NCBI RefSeq assembly: GCF_030418165.1
Contig: NZ_JAUHTQ010000010.1
Coordinates: 1-64,000, forward strand
DNA: 64,000 nt
Source of the DNA: Ureibacillus aquaedulcis
GTDB lineage: Bacteria; Bacillota; Bacilli; Bacillales_A; Planococcaceae
Direction: 5' to 3'
Part shown: positions 1 through 8,301 of the stretch, piece by piece
Layout of the letters: every line of letters begins with the position of its first letter
How positions within the stretch are numbered: the stretch's first letter is position 1
The notes under the pieces: generated by a model
What the model saw: only the letters and a program-made list of their open reading frames with translations
Database searches by the model: none
What the model was told of the DNA's origin: nothing
Position numbers and translations under genes: made by a program

Positions 1-2
1 GG

Positions 3-1532
3 TTGATATCTTTAGCCTTTCTACTATCCGTGGCAAGTAGTCTGTACAGTAGTTATCAACGGAGTATTGATTTATTAGAAGAACAATCCCTGGAAAAAAA
101 TCGGGTTTATGCTTTAAAGCTTTCCCAAACCGCCAATTTATTTTTGGATCATTCAATCAAGATACTTGATTATAGTGCTTCGCAAATTGCGGATCAGATG
201 GATGATGAAGAGGCATTGAATAATGAGGTGAATCGTCTTTTCCATCAACAAAGTTCTTTTAATTCCGTCGTTATTGCCAATTCGGAAGGATTAATGCTGG
301 CAGGAGCACCTGGTCAATACAGGCTTAAGGGAAAGACAATTACTTCCAAAGAAGGAATCGAGCAATTAAAAAAGCAACAATTAACTATTTCCGACCCTTA
401 TAGAGCTTCAACGGGAAAATTGCTTATCACGGTCAGTTACCCTGTATTTTCCAGCGATGGACAGTATAAAGGGAGTGTTATTGGCAGTATTTATATTCAT
501 GAATCCAATTTCTTTGAAGCTATATTAGGTGAACATCAATATCAGGATGGTACATATGTCTATGTAGTTGATTCAAAAGGGCGATTGATTTATCACTTTG
601 ATAAATCACGTCTAGGTGAGGACGTTTCAAAAAATAAAGTTGTACAAAGAATCGGTCAAGGGGAGAGCGGAGCACAGCCTGTCACAAATATGTTAAATGA
701 GGAAATGCTTGCGGGTTTCAGTCCATTGGAAAAGGTGAAATGGGGAGTTGTCGTACAAACTCCGCGAGAGATAGCGATTCATTCGGTTGGTAAACAAGTG
801 CTGACAATCTTCTACTTCGAGATACCACTTTTACTTATTTCTATTATTATCGTAATAGTGTTAGCAACAAAGATTACAAAACCTTTGCAGCAGATTGCCA
901 CACTTACAGAAAATAGTATTAAGGACAGCGAAATGGGGAATCTCAAAGGATTGAATGCTTGGTACTATGAAGCTTCTCAAATTAAAAAGGCGCTGATTCA
1001 AAGCTTGTCGTTTTTACACGGACAGGTTAGTACTTTAAAGGACGAAAATTCAACCGATCCTCTTACGAAATTGATGAATCGACGATCTTTGGATACCATA
1101 TTGCAATCTTGGACTAATCAAGGGAAAATGTATGCTGTTATTATGTTGGATATAGATTATTTTAAATCGATTAATGATACTTATGGACATGCTATGGGAG
1201 ATGAAGTGTTAAGATTCCTATCCCTCCAAATGAGGAATACAGTAAGAGAGCAGGATATTTGTTGTCGCTATGGTGGGGAAGAGTTTATTATCTTGCTGCC
1301 AGATACAGGTGTTAAGGATGCTTACGAGATTGCGGAGCAATTAAGAAGGAAGGTTGAAGGTACAATAAGTCCTTCAGGTAAACCTGTTACATTTTCTGGC
1401 GGAACTGCAGGATTCCCGAAACAGGCTGCAAATCCGGAAGACCTAATCGAGCTAGCGGACCGCGCTCTTTATGAAGCGAAGAGTCTAGGGCGAAATCAGG
1501 TGGTAATAGCTAATTCGAATAATCTTCTGTAG
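3..1532 (+). CDS. Diguanylate cyclase with Cache sensor, N-terminus cut by the window edge
   Basis: Membrane-bound enzyme predicted to make cyclic di-GMP from two GTP. The reading frame is open to the left edge; only the end of a first membrane helix is visible (residues 2-18), so the true start is probably upstream. An extracytoplasmic region of about 240 residues resembling a double Cache (dCACHE) sensor follows, then a second membrane helix near residues 268-290, a short linker and a C-terminal GGDEF domain. The active-site loop is intact (GGEEF, residues 424-428), and an RxxD inhibitory site lies five residues before it (R415-D418), so product feedback inhibition is expected. The ligand sensed cannot be told from sequence. 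No EAL domain is present. A hairpin terminator follows directly. Confidence 0.9.
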   Translation: MISLAFLLSVASSLYSSYQRSIDLLEEQSLEKNRVYALKLSQTANLFLDHSIKILDYSASQIADQMDDEEALNNEVNRLFHQQSSFNSVVIANSEGLMLAGAPGQYRLKGKTITSKEGIEQLKKQQLTISDPYRASTGKLLITVSYPVFSSDGQYKGSVIGSIYIHESNFFEAILGEHQYQDGTYVYVVDSKGRLIYHFDKSRLGEDVSKNKVVQRIGQGESGAQPVTNMLNEEMLAGFSPLEKVKWGVVVQTPREIAIHSVGKQVLTIFYFEIPLLLISIIIVIVLATKITKPLQQIATLTENSIKDSEMGNLKGLNAWYYEASQIKKALIQSLSFLHGQVSTLKDENSTDPLTKLMNRRSLDTILQSWTNQGKMYAVIMLDIDYFKSINDTYGHAMGDEVLRFLSLQMRNTVREQDICCRYGGEEFIILLPDTGVKDAYEIAEQLRRKVEGTISPSGKPVTFSGGTAGFPKQAANPEDLIELADRALYEAKSLGRNQVVIANSNNLL

Positions 1533-1553
1533 TTATATAAGAAGATAAAACAA

Positions 1554-1590
1554 AAATGCAATTTGCGAAGGTGCAAATTGCATTTTCATT
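1554..1590. terminator. Bidirectional terminator between convergent genes
   Basis: Perfect 13-base-pair inverted repeat (AAATGCAATTTGC at 1554-1566 with its complement at 1573-1585) and T-rich flank. It sits between the rightward cyclase gene and the leftward aldolase gene and could serve both. Confidence 0.8.
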
Positions 1591-1609
1591 TTGCCAAAAG
1601 ACAGGTCCT

Positions 1610-2632
1610 TTATTGGATAAGTGCTTTAATATCTTCAATGAGCTCAATACAAACTTCTTTAGTAGTGGCCCATGAAGTTACAAATCGTATCGCGATTTTG
1701 TCTTCCATTGGTTCCCAAATCTCAAAAGCATAAAGTTCCTGCAGCTTCTTCACCTGCTCCTTACTAAAAATGGGGAAGATTTGGTTGGTAGGCGATTCAC
1801 TCAAAAGGGGAATCCCTAATTCTTTTAGTTCGTTACTTAGAAAGCCTGCCAACTCATTCTCGTGCCGACCCATTTTGAAATAGAGGTCATCTTTAAAGGC
1901 CGCTTCAAATTGAATACCTACTACATATCCTTTTGCCAGCATGGCCCCTTTGTTTTTAATATGGTATCTGAAATAGGATTTTAACTGATCATTGAAGAAG
2001 ACAATTGCTTCACCGCTCAACATGCCAATTTTTGTCCCGCCGATGTACATGACATCACAAAGGTCCTTCAATTGATTGAAATCCACATCACTTGCTGCCA
2101 GACCGCTTGAGAGGCGAGCTCCATCAATATATAAATATAGATGATTTTCTTTACAAAAATCATATAAAGCTTTTAATTCGGCCTTATTATAAACTGTACC
2201 TATTTCTGTAGATTGAGAAATATAAACCATCCCGATTTTTACCATATGCTCATCCTGGTGATACTTTAGAGCTGCTTCTATTTCTGCTACAGTCAACTTT
2301 CCATCTATTCCAGGAAGAGTATAGACCTTATGGCCAGTAGCTTCTATTGCGCCGGTTTCATGAACATTGATATGGCCGGTACTGCATGACAGCACCGCTT
2401 CATATGGCCGGAGAATGTGAGAAATGACAGAAGCATTCGCCTGGGTACCACCCGTTACAAAATGGATATCACATTGATCGCATTCCAGCTTTTCTTTTAT
2501 TAGGTTCTTTGCAGCATCTGAATGCTTGTCCAGTCCATATCCAGCATTTTGTTCATTACTTGCTTTTTGTAAGGCATCCAGAAGTTCGGGATGGCAAAGT
2601 TCGCTATAATCATTTTTAAAACTATATTTCAT
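1610..2632 (-). CDS. Threonine aldolase family PLP enzyme
   Basis: Fold-type I PLP enzyme of the beta-eliminating lyase / low-specificity threonine aldolase family, which typically cleaves threonine or allo-threonine to glycine and acetaldehyde. At 340 residues it has the usual length. The Schiff-base lysine is expected to be K201 in the GGTKIG motif, and D170 in YLYIDGARL should contact the PLP ring nitrogen. The glycine-rich FVTGGTQAN segment (58-66) fits the phosphate-binding region. It is transcribed leftwards, convergent with the cyclase gene and without close partners on its strand. Its exact substrate (L- or D-threonine, or another beta-hydroxy amino acid) is not decided by these motifs. 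Confidence 0.85.
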   Translation of the reverse strand: MKYSFKNDYSELCHPELLDALQKASNEQNAGYGLDKHSDAAKNLIKEKLECDQCDIHFVTGGTQANASVISHILRPYEAVLSCSTGHINVHETGAIEATGHKVYTLPGIDGKLTVAEIEAALKYHQDEHMVKIGMVYISQSTEIGTVYNKAELKALYDFCKENHLYLYIDGARLSSGLAASDVDFNQLKDLCDVMYIGGTKIGMLSGEAIVFFNDQLKSYFRYHIKNKGAMLAKGYVVGIQFEAAFKDDLYFKMGRHENELAGFLSNELKELGIPLLSESPTNQIFPIFSKEQVKKLQELYAFEIWEPMEDKIAIRFVTSWATTKEVCIELIEDIKALIQ

Positions 2633-2865
2633 TTATTGACCTTCTTTGCTGTTTTTTACTATAGTATAACATTAATTTATATTTTCGAGATGTTTAGAAT
2701 ATTAGATAAAAAAGAGATAGGGAAAATGAGAAGAGTTTGTATTGAAGTATTAATGGGAATCTCGAATGCTATCCCACTAGTTAATGTATGTAATATTAGA
2801 GGCAGGGTTAGGCATGAATACAATGAACAGTGTTCATGCCATCTTATTATATTGTTTTATTGAAA

Positions 2866-3135
2866 TTAAAAGAAAAGGTTTTTCAAATTAATTGCTTTTG
2901 AGAATAATCTAGCATCTCTTCCAAGCTTATTGTCCATGGAGCTATATTGGCTTAGGCATTGTTTAAATAAATCATCACAATATCTCCTAGCACCTTTATT
3001 CCTATTATATAAATAGCATTCATCATGAAATCTACAGCAAGCGTCTACTGGGTTTATAGGGGAGCCGGGACCCGTACAGCCAGGTCCACAATAACGATAT
3101 CCAGGATAGCAAAAACCAATTCTCCTATTTCTCAT
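2866..3135 (-). CDS. Small Cys-rich phospholipase A2-like protein
   Basis: 89-residue protein whose centre matches the phospholipase A2 core: YCGPGCTGPG (15-24, resembling the calcium loop) followed by DACCRFHDECY (31-41) with the His-Asp pair H37/D38. Eight cysteines (9, 16, 20, 33, 34, 40, 53, 60) could form disulfides. If active it would release fatty acids from the sn-2 position of phospholipids. No clear signal peptide is visible; the N-terminus is short and basic (MRNRRIG), so how it is exported, if at all, is unclear. The start is supported by AGAGGT upstream. The motif identification is firm; enzymatic activity is inference. Confidence 0.7.
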   Translation of the reverse strand: MRNRRIGFCYPGYRYCGPGCTGPGSPINPVDACCRFHDECYLYNRNKGARRYCDDLFKQCLSQYSSMDNKLGRDARLFSKAINLKNLFF

Positions 3136-3247
3136 AAGTGAGACCTCTTTTCTGGCTTCTAGTTTTTACTATCATATGTAAGTTCAATTATTCTAGTAAG
3201 GGCTTTTCATCTTGTTTCCATAACGATGAAGTAAAAGTTTTGCAAAT

Positions 3248-3290
3248 AAAAAAACACCTTGAATTCCTGAATAAAAGGAATCTTGGTGCT
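3248..3290 (-). terminator. Terminator of the leftward Gly/Asp-tail membrane protein gene
   Basis: Imperfect hairpin (CACCTTGAATTCC at 3256-3268 against GGAATCTTGGTG) followed, on the minus strand, by a run of T (A-run 3249-3255 on the plus strand). Confidence 0.55.
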
Positions 3291-3325
3291 ATCAGCCTAA
3301 ACTTAATTTAATTACGTTGGCGAGA

Positions 3326-3607
3326 TTAATCACCGCCACCGCCACCACCGTCGCCGCCACCGCCGTCAGCACTGCCCCCTGCGTCGGAACCAAAATCCCA
3401 CCAATCAAATGCATTGCCGGAACTGGATTTTTTTCCTCTGATACGTTTTTCATAGGCACGTTCCGCGGGTGTCATCTTGCGCCATTTGAAGAAGTAAAGG
3501 ATACTGGCGATGATTCGAACAACCACGAATATGGCAAAATAAATGAGAAAACAAAAGACTGCAATGGCTACGACAATTCCGAAAATATTCCCCAGTGTAT
3601 CTAGCAT
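3326..3607 (-). CDS. Small membrane protein with Gly/Asp-rich tail
   Basis: 93 residues. Residues about 5-40 are strongly hydrophobic, enough for one long or two short membrane helices. A basic linker follows (WRKMTPAERAYEKRIRGKK) and then a low-complexity tail made almost only of glycine and aspartate (GGGGDGGGGGGD at the very end). I do not recognise a named family. The tail makes the opposite strand look like an Ala/Thr-rich frame, which I regard as a shadow. The hydrophobic head, charged stop-transfer segment and a terminator downstream support a real gene. Confidence 0.55.
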   Translation of the reverse strand: MLDTLGNIFGIVVAIAVFCFLIYFAIFVVVRIIASILYFFKWRKMTPAERAYEKRIRGKKSSSGNAFDWWDFGSDAGGSADGGGGDGGGGGGD

Positions 3608-3828
3608 TTTTCCACCAGCCTTTTTTGTAGAGAAGTAGGTGTAAAACTTCTATTCGCAATCAGTTCAACTTTTGGCTGATCGGAATCGATTAGAAGAAAG
3701 TAAACTTTTAAATAATTGTACCAATTTTTTACTTCTCAATACCAATGCAGAAGGACTTAAAACGATATGGTAAATAATAACCAAATTCGCCTAACGGAAT
3801 GTATTTTGGAAGCTTCGAAATTATGTTC

Positions 3829-3855
3829 AAAAAAAGAAGAGCACATGAAGTGCCC
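3829..3855 (-). terminator. Terminator of the leftward 57-codon gene
   Basis: On the minus strand GGGCAC-TTCAT-GTGCTC forms a 6-bp stem followed by a run of T (A-run 3829-3835 on the plus strand), just after the stop codon of the small gene at 3864-4037. Confidence 0.7.
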
Positions 3856-3863
3856 TCCTTTTA

Positions 3864-4037
3864 CTAACGACGATGTTCTACCAGGTCGATTGCACCTAAT
3901 ACAATGTGTGCCAAACCGAAACCGAAAATGGTGTTAGCCAACATCTGGTTCGATCCTTTTTGTTTCATGGCATACCCTGCAGCGGTTACAGCTGAACCAA
4001 GTACAGTAGGAATTAAGCCTTCACGAAAATTGTTCAT
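3864..4037 (-). CDS. Small conserved-looking membrane protein, 57 residues
   Basis: ATG at 4037-4035 preceded on the minus strand by GGAGGGAAC, a good ribosome-binding site. The product begins MNNFREGLIPTVLGSAV and ends with DLVEHRR. Two mildly hydrophobic, glycine/alanine-rich segments (about 8-21 and 31-49), the second FGFGLAHIVLGAIDL, suggest membrane association. Its own terminator lies immediately downstream, which argues for a monocistronic real gene. Function unknown; I do not recognise a named family. Confidence 0.6.
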   Translation of the reverse strand: MNNFREGLIPTVLGSAVTAAGYAMKQKGSNQMLANTIFGFGLAHIVLGAIDLVEHRR

Positions 4038-4308
4038 AAAAGTTCCCTCCGCATCGAATGTTAGTAGGTGTTAAATCACCACTCCTATTATGACTTATAA
4101 ACACAATGAATATTCGACAATTATCCTAGAATCTTCGGCAAGGGTTGAAGCCATGGATATTAGAAAAAATATTTATGCTTAAGAGGTTGTTCCTGTGAAG
4201 GAGATAACCCAGATTTGTGGAAGTATACTAATTAAATCCTATTTAATGGTAGGAAATCAGTTTTGGTTCAAGAATTACATAGATAAGAAAACTATAGGGA
4301 GTGTACAT

Positions 4309-5373
4309 ATGAGCAATAAAGCACGAAATTTAGGTATTGATATTGGAAAGCTTCCAACAGGCAAAAAAAATTGTATTACCGATGTAGCAGGAGTGAAGGT
4401 TGGTCATGTAACATTGGACTATGAATTGGAAAGTGAAGGGGAATATGCCTGCACCGGCGTAACTGCTATACTGCCGCATGGTGAAAACCTATTTCAAAAT
4501 AAGGTCACCGCAGCAAGTTATGTAATAAATGGCTTTGGGAAATCTGCCGGGCTCGTTCAAGTAAATGAACTAGGTGTAATTGAATCACCGATTATGCTTA
4601 CAAATACCTTTGGTGTGCCTCAAGTGATGCAAGGAACCCTCCAGTATATGCTAGACTCGAATGATGATATTGGCATCAAAACAGGAACCATTAATATTGT
4701 TGTGGGTGAATGTAATGATGGTTACCTGAATTCGATTAGGGCATGTCCGGTAAGGCCTGAACATGCAATAGAGGCTATTCAAAAAGCAAATAGCGATAAA
4801 GCGGAAGAGGGAGCAATTGGTGCAGGAAAAGGGATGGTTTGCTTTGGTTATAAAGGCGGGATTGGCTCCTCGTCCCGGGTGGTGAAGGTGGAGAGAGATG
4901 GAGGAGATGATATTTCCTACACTGTAGGATGCATGGTTTTAAGTAATTTTGGCACCAGTACTGAATTCTTGAAAGAACATTATAAGATATCGAGCTCGCA
5001 GAAAGAATCGATCCATAAGCCTAATGACGGTTCAATCATTATCGTTCTTGCTACAGATGCACCACTAAGCAGCAGACAATTAGCCCGTGTGATTAGACGC
5101 TGTGGTATTGGACTGGGACGCATCGGAAGTCATTTTTCTCATGGGAGTGGGGATATTGTGATTGGCTTTACAACTGCCCATAACATACCTCATACAACAA
5201 GTGAATTACTTGAAAGTCGAACACAGCTGCGTGAGGATCACCCAATAATGAACCAATTGTTTGCAGCAGCTGCAGAGACAACAGAAGAAGCAATTATTAA
5301 TTCACTTTCACAGGCACGAACAACTACGGGACGTAATGGAAATACAGTTCATGCATTTGACTTTACACAATAA
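4309..5373 (+). CDS. DmpA-type aminopeptidase (P1 family, S58)
   Basis: N-terminal-nucleophile-type peptidase of the DmpA / L-aminopeptidase D-amidase-esterase family, whose members remove N-terminal residues from small peptides, some with D- or beta-amino acids. 354 residues from ATG 4309, chosen because AGGGA lies 8 bases upstream and the family N-terminus (IDIGKLPTGKKN, then ITDVAGVKVGHVTL) starts here; an in-frame GTG at 4195 would add 38 residues unlike the family. The autocleavage site is expected between G241 and S242 in NDGSIIIVLATDAP, with S242 as nucleophile. The GIGSSSR loop and NTFGVPQ segment are also typical. It precedes the peptide-recycling operon but is separated from it by a terminator, so a related role is inference. 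Confidence 0.88.
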   Translation: MSNKARNLGIDIGKLPTGKKNCITDVAGVKVGHVTLDYELESEGEYACTGVTAILPHGENLFQNKVTAASYVINGFGKSAGLVQVNELGVIESPIMLTNTFGVPQVMQGTLQYMLDSNDDIGIKTGTINIVVGECNDGYLNSIRACPVRPEHAIEAIQKANSDKAEEGAIGAGKGMVCFGYKGGIGSSSRVVKVERDGGDDISYTVGCMVLSNFGTSTEFLKEHYKISSSQKESIHKPNDGSIIIVLATDAPLSSRQLARVIRRCGIGLGRIGSHFSHGSGDIVIGFTTAHNIPHTTSELLESRTQLREDHPIMNQLFAAAAETTEEAIINSLSQARTTTGRNGNTVHAFDFTQ

Positions 5374-5388
5374 CAATAGTAATACTCC

Positions 5389-5428
5389 AGTTATTTGAGG
5401 AATTAAAAAACCTTGAATAACTTTTTTT
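5389..5428 (+). terminator. Terminator after the DmpA-like gene
   Basis: Stem AGTTATTTGAGG (5389-5400) pairs with CCTTGAATAACT (5411-5422), allowing two G-T pairs, followed by seven T. The remaining 5429-5592 is AT-rich with no gene visible. Confidence 0.75.
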
Positions 5429-5592
5429 AAAATATGAATCCTCTGAAAGCCGCTCTTCAAAAGGGGCACATACAACAAACAATTGAGACAAAAAATAGTA
5501 AAAATAAATTATTACATAATAATGTTAAGGAAATAATTAATTCCCATAAATATTATTTAATACCTAGTAAAAAAATGTAAAGTATGATAGAT

Positions 5593-5621
5593 TTGATTTT
5601 AAATACGAAATAGTCTAAATA
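5593..5621 (+). promoter_or_regulatory. Candidate sigma-A promoter of the peptide-recycling operon
   Basis: TTGATT (5593-5598), a 17-base spacer and TAAATA (5616-5621), about 30 bases before the first gene's ribosome-binding site. The B. subtilis dpp operon is under CodY, but I could not find a convincing CodY box here. Confidence 0.35.
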
Positions 5622-5651
5622 TTCATATTCTTATACTGTTTTTTTACGGAG

Positions 5652-6410
5652 GTGATTTCTATACAAGAAAAGATTTTTTCTTCAATACCCATGCTTGAGC
5701 TTCCTAAGGTGCAGCTCCACCCAATCATTCGCGAAAACCAGGAGCCATTGCTCAACTTAACCGATAGCCATTCAAGGATATATTCAAGATCCATATATTT
5801 TGAACAGCAAATTCCGAATAGTTTACAATCAATCTATTTAAGACAAAACGCATATGAAAGGTTGGTAGAGGCTTTAACTTTACTCCCTGTAGAATATAGT
5901 TTCATCGTGTATGATGGCTATCGTCCAATTCAGGTGCAGCAGCATTTATTCCAATTATTTTCTGAAGAGATTAAGGGGAACCATCCAGATTTTTCGGAAG
6001 AGGAAATTTTAGAAGAAACCCTGAAATATGTTGCGTTTCCAAGTGTGGATCCAACTAAAACCTCCCCCCATTTAACCGGAGGTGCTATTGATTTAACTTT
6101 GGGAGATTTGGAAGGGAACCCACTGGATCTCGGAAGTGTATTTGATGAAATGAGTGTGAAATCGGCTACCCGCTATTACGAACACCATCCTTTTGAAAAT
6201 GAAGAAGCATTAAAAAATAGACGTCTTCTCTATAACTGTATGACCACTGTTGGTTTTACGAATTATTCCGAGGAGTGGTGGCATTTTGACTATGGAAATG
6301 CGACTTGGGCGAGGCGTGTAAATTCGGGGGAAGCAAAATATGGTGCTGTAGAATCGAAGATTAAGGCACATCAACTAAAGGAGTATCGATATTATGAAAG
6401 TGTATATTAG
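5652..6410 (+). CDS. VanX-type D-Ala-D-Ala dipeptidase
   Basis: Zinc D,D-dipeptidase of the peptidase M15D (VanX/DdpX) family, expected to split D-alanyl-D-alanine. The two signature blocks are present: SPHLTGGAIDLTL (H140 and D147 as zinc ligands) and EEWWHFDYG (E208 catalytic, H211 zinc ligand). No signal peptide, so it acts in the cytoplasm on imported or recycled dipeptides; there is no vanH/vanA partner nearby, so a vancomycin-resistance role is unlikely. The start is uncertain: GTG 5652 overlaps the strong GGAGGTGAT site itself, while the codon at the ideal 8-base spacing is ATA 5661. First gene of the operon, overlapping dppA by 17 bases. Confidence 0.85.
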   Translation: MISIQEKIFSSIPMLELPKVQLHPIIRENQEPLLNLTDSHSRIYSRSIYFEQQIPNSLQSIYLRQNAYERLVEALTLLPVEYSFIVYDGYRPIQVQQHLFQLFSEEIKGNHPDFSEEEILEETLKYVAFPSVDPTKTSPHLTGGAIDLTLGDLEGNPLDLGSVFDEMSVKSATRYYEHHPFENEEALKNRRLLYNCMTTVGFTNYSEEWWHFDYGNATWARRVNSGEAKYGAVESKIKAHQLKEYRYYESVY

Positions 6411-7188
6411 TGCAGATTTAGAAGGAATTACAGGTACAACCGCTTGGATTGAAACTGAGCTTAATACCCAGGATATCCAGCCTTTTTTGAAGCAAATGAC
6501 GAAGGAAGTTGAAGCTGCAATAGAAGGTGCCATAGCAGGTGGGGCTACAGAAATATTGCTGAAGGATGCCCATGATTCTGCCCGCAATCTTGACATTTCA
6601 AACTTACCGGTAAATTGCAAGGTTATTCGAGGGTGGACTGGCGACCCGATGTGCATGGTTGCAGGACTTGATGAGAGCTTCGATCGAGCAATTTTCATTG
6701 GCTACCATAGTAAAGGGGGGAGTCATCGAAATCCATTAGCCCACACATTGGTTGTAAATGCAGATGTAAAGATAAACGGCGAATATGCAAGTGAATTTTT
6801 AATTAATACTTATGCCGCTGGTCTACATGGAGTGCCGGTTGCTTTTGTCAGTGGAGATGTAGGCCTTACAGAAGAAATACAAACAATCAATGAGAATATC
6901 ATCACTTTCGCTACTAAAGAAGGTATTGGTAGTGCGACTGTGAATGTGAGTCCGAATCTTACGATAAAAGAGACGAAGATACTTGTAGAAGAAGCAATGA
7001 GGGTTGATAGAGAAGCGCTTCAAGTAAAACTGCCCGAACAGTTTGTTGTAGAAATCGTTTACCGTGACCATGCACGTGCATACCGCAACTCCTTCTACCC
7101 TGGTGCTACTTTTAAAGCACATAACACTGTAGAGTTTGTTACGGATGATTATTATGAAGTTTTACGTATCTTACAGTTTTTGACATAA
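6394..7188 (+). CDS. dppA: D-aminopeptidase DppA (M55)
   Basis: Zinc-dependent D-aminopeptidase of family M55, which removes N-terminal D-amino acids such as D-Ala from short peptides and forms a ring-shaped decamer in B. subtilis. The 264-residue protein keeps the metal ligands: D8 and E10 in SADLEGI, H60 in LKDAH, H105 in GYHSK and probably E134 in YASEF. The catalytic histidine is likely H117 in LAHTLVVN. Start ATG 6394 has AAGGAG upstream inside the end of the VanX-like gene, so the two are likely translated together. In B. subtilis dppA also heads the dipeptide transport operon, which supports the assignment. Confidence 0.92.
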   Translation: MKVYISADLEGITGTTAWIETELNTQDIQPFLKQMTKEVEAAIEGAIAGGATEILLKDAHDSARNLDISNLPVNCKVIRGWTGDPMCMVAGLDESFDRAIFIGYHSKGGSHRNPLAHTLVVNADVKINGEYASEFLINTYAAGLHGVPVAFVSGDVGLTEEIQTINENIITFATKEGIGSATVNVSPNLTIKETKILVEEAMRVDREALQVKLPEQFVVEIVYRDHARAYRNSFYPGATFKAHNTVEFVTDDYYEVLRILQFLT

Positions 7189-7200
7189 ATAGGTGATGGA

Positions 7201-8268
7201 ATGAAAATAACGGATATCACGGTAGGGGTCGTGGAAGCACCCCTTATTACACCATTTAAAACAGCACTAAGGACTGTGGAAAAGATTCAGAATGTTGCAA
7301 TTTATATCCATACAGATGTCGGTAAAGTGGGGGTTGGCGAAGCTGCTCCGACCGCTGTCATAACGGGTGAAACAAATGCATCCATATCCTTTGCAATCAC
7401 TGAATATATAAAACCCGCGATTATGGGAATGGAAATTGAAGATTTTGCTCAAATAATGGAGCGCATCGATAAGAGTATCTATAAAAATACAAGTGCCAAA
7501 GCTGCTGTTGATATGGCGCTATATGACTTGCTGGCAAAACGTTATGAGGCTCCGCTTTATAAGCTGTTAGGCGGCTATAGAAATGAATTGATCACAGACA
7601 TCACGATAAGTGTGAATGATGTGGATGAGATGGTCAAGGACAGCCTGGCAGCAGTAGCGAGAGGCTTCACCATTCTAAAGGTGAAAGTTGGTAAAGATCC
7701 TTTAGGTGATGTAGAACGTGTTACAGCGATTCGTGACGCAGTGGGACCAAATGTCACTTTGCGTGTAGACGCTAATCAAGGCTGGACACCTAAGCAAGCA
7801 GTACGAATTATCGGCGCTCTTGAGGATGCCAACACGAATATTGAGCTAGTCGAACAACCTGTTCACTATAGCGACATCGAAGGAATGCGTTATGTAACAG
7901 CCAATACGCTAACAAGTATTTTAGCTGATGAGAGTGTCTTTTCTCCTAAGGAGGCAATCACACTTATTGAAAAGCGTGCTGCTGATTTAATAAATATTAA
8001 GTTGATGAAGACGGGCGGAATTTATCAAGCCCTGAAAATCGTCCATATTGCAGAAGCAAACGGAATTGAGTGTATGGTTGGCTGCATGCTGGAAACGAAA
8101 ATTAGTGTAAGTGCTGCTGCTCATTTTGCTGCATCTCAGAAAAATATCACCATGATGGATTTAGATGGACCTTTACTATGTATGAATGATCCAATGACAG
8201 GGGGCCCGACATTTGATGGGCAGGTAATAACAATGTCAAGCGAACCTGGAATCGGATTTTCATTATAA
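7201..8268 (+). CDS. ykfB: L-Ala-D/L-Glu epimerase YkfB
   Basis: Enolase-superfamily enzyme that epimerises the murein dipeptide L-Ala-D-Glu to L-Ala-L-Glu so that ordinary peptidases can use it. 355 residues. The catalytic lysines are expected at K160/K162 (LKVKVG) and K267 (INIKLMKTGG), with metal ligands D190 (RVDANQGW), E218 (ELVEQP) and D243 (ILADES). AGGTGATG lies just before the ATG. Position between a D-aminopeptidase and the dipeptide transporter matches a murein-peptide salvage role. A related muconate-cycloisomerase-like dipeptide epimerase with other specificity cannot be excluded by motif alone. Confidence 0.9.
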   Translation: MKITDITVGVVEAPLITPFKTALRTVEKIQNVAIYIHTDVGKVGVGEAAPTAVITGETNASISFAITEYIKPAIMGMEIEDFAQIMERIDKSIYKNTSAKAAVDMALYDLLAKRYEAPLYKLLGGYRNELITDITISVNDVDEMVKDSLAAVARGFTILKVKVGKDPLGDVERVTAIRDAVGPNVTLRVDANQGWTPKQAVRIIGALEDANTNIELVEQPVHYSDIEGMRYVTANTLTSILADESVFSPKEAITLIEKRAADLINIKLMKTGGIYQALKIVHIAEANGIECMVGCMLETKISVSAAAHFAASQKNITMMDLDGPLLCMNDPMTGGPTFDGQVITMSSEPGIGFSL

Positions 8269-8301
8269 AAAAAGAGAGATTTAAGAAACGGGAGGGGTTT
8301 T

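Noticed and set aside
2811-2840. Terminator for the phospholipase-like gene
   Set aside because: GGCATGAA/TTCATGCC can pair, but the loop is 14 bases and no T-run follows on either strand.
3317-3604. 95-codon rightward frame opposite the Gly/Asp-tail gene
   Set aside because: Its Thr/Ala-rich start is the complement of the glycine/aspartate codons; the leftward frame has a membrane helix, a ribosome-binding site and a terminator.
5374-5651. CodY box before the peptide operon
   Set aside because: The region is AT-rich and has loose partial matches only; none approached the AATTTTCWGAAAATT palindrome well enough.
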